Positions 63,844-64,000 of a DNA stretch of 64,000 bases are shown piece by piece (position 1 is the stretch's first letter; each line of letters opens with the position of its first letter). The stretch comes from Hathewaya limosa (GTDB lineage: Bacteria; Bacillota; Clostridia; Clostridiales; Clostridiaceae): the NCBI RefSeq assembly GCF_030815255.1, contig NZ_JAUSWN010000001.1, positions 186,001 through 250,000 of the forward strand, in the 5' to 3' direction. The position numbers were made by a program, and so were the translations under genes. The notes beneath the pieces are model-generated. The model had not been told where the DNA came from, did not search any database, and saw nothing but the letters and a program-made list of their open reading frames with translations.

Positions 63844-64000
63844 TTAGTGAATTAAGCCTTGGAAACCTAAGAAGGCAACAGACATTAATCCAGCAGTAAT
63901 TAAAGAAATAGGTAAACCTTTCATAGCTTCAGGCATATTAGAAGCTTCTTCTAATCTTTCTCTTATACCAGCTAATAAAACAATAGCCAACATATATCCA
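63844..64000 (-). CDS. rnfA: Rnf complex subunit RnfA, 3' end only
   Basis: The last 51 codons are visible, encoding AGIRERLEEA, KGLPISLITAGLM and the end FQGLIH. This is the conserved C terminus of the RnfA/NqrE membrane subunit. The gene continues past the window edge. It ends 16 bases before rnfB. It explains the final stretch of the window, where no complete frame exists. Confidence 0.88.
   Translation of the reverse strand, partial: GYMLAIVLLAGIRERLEEASNMPEAMKGLPISLITAGLMSVAFLGFQGLIH

Overview
The window is very AT-rich DNA with strong GGAGG-type ribosome binding sites, many simple stem-loop terminators, and clostridial gene families: a B12-dependent ribonucleotide reductase, Rnf complex, MurT-GatD, YaaR, and a clostridiolysin-S-like cluster. 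It most likely comes from a chromosome of Clostridium sensu stricto (cluster I). The cluster type suggests the C. botulinum/C. sporogenes neighbourhood, but the species cannot be fixed from this sequence. I see no rRNA, tRNA or CRISPR array.

Layout. 1-7.9 kb: sagB-sagI-like operon for a thiazole/oxazole-modified cytolysin; the precursor gene lies before the window. 8.0-12.8 kb: Fur-family regulator, rhomboid protease, a decayed IS1182-type element, an FtsH paralogue and a DUF1232 protein. 12.9-18.9 kb: small YtxH-like protein, two HTH-TPR regulators, ClpB. 19-21 kb: GalE and a mutarotase-like partner. 21.1-28.3 kb: envelope genes (polysaccharide deacetylase, capA-murT-gatD, uppP, a secreted metallo-beta-lactamase lipoprotein, plsC). 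28.3-31.6 kb: pantothenate operon. 31.8-37.7 kb: small membrane protein, orphan methyltransferase, NrdJ, and the GT51 transglycosylase MtgA. 37.7-39.4 kb: a complete insertion sequence. 39.6-47.4 kb: gamma-carbonic anhydrase, fRMsr, CvfB, a P-type ATPase behind a manganese riboswitch, YaaR, NadE. 47.8-54.7 kb: NfeD-SPFH, YceG-TelA, TcdA, NhaC-type antiporter. 54.8-57.1 kb: amino-acid ABC transporter. 57.4-60.9 kb: transketolase, guanine-riboswitch-controlled xpt, DUF402 protein. 61-64 kb: ApbE, a NusG-II protein and a Gx-type membrane protein, convergent with rnfA-rnfB.

The most unusual pattern concerns translation starts. At nrdJ, panC and the nhaC-like gene a good Shine-Dalgarno lies 25-38 nt from the only usable ATG. 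A perfect hairpin fills the gap and would bring the two to normal distance. The nhaC-like gene also has a folded, relatively GC-rich leader of unknown class that can pair with its start-site hairpin. Other regulatory finds are two NrdR-box-like sites 31 bp apart at nrdJ, a yybP-ykoY Mn2+ riboswitch, a guanine riboswitch, a probable ATT start codon for murT, and an insertion sequence lying between mtgA and its likely promoter. All function calls come from reading motifs and context; no database search was run.
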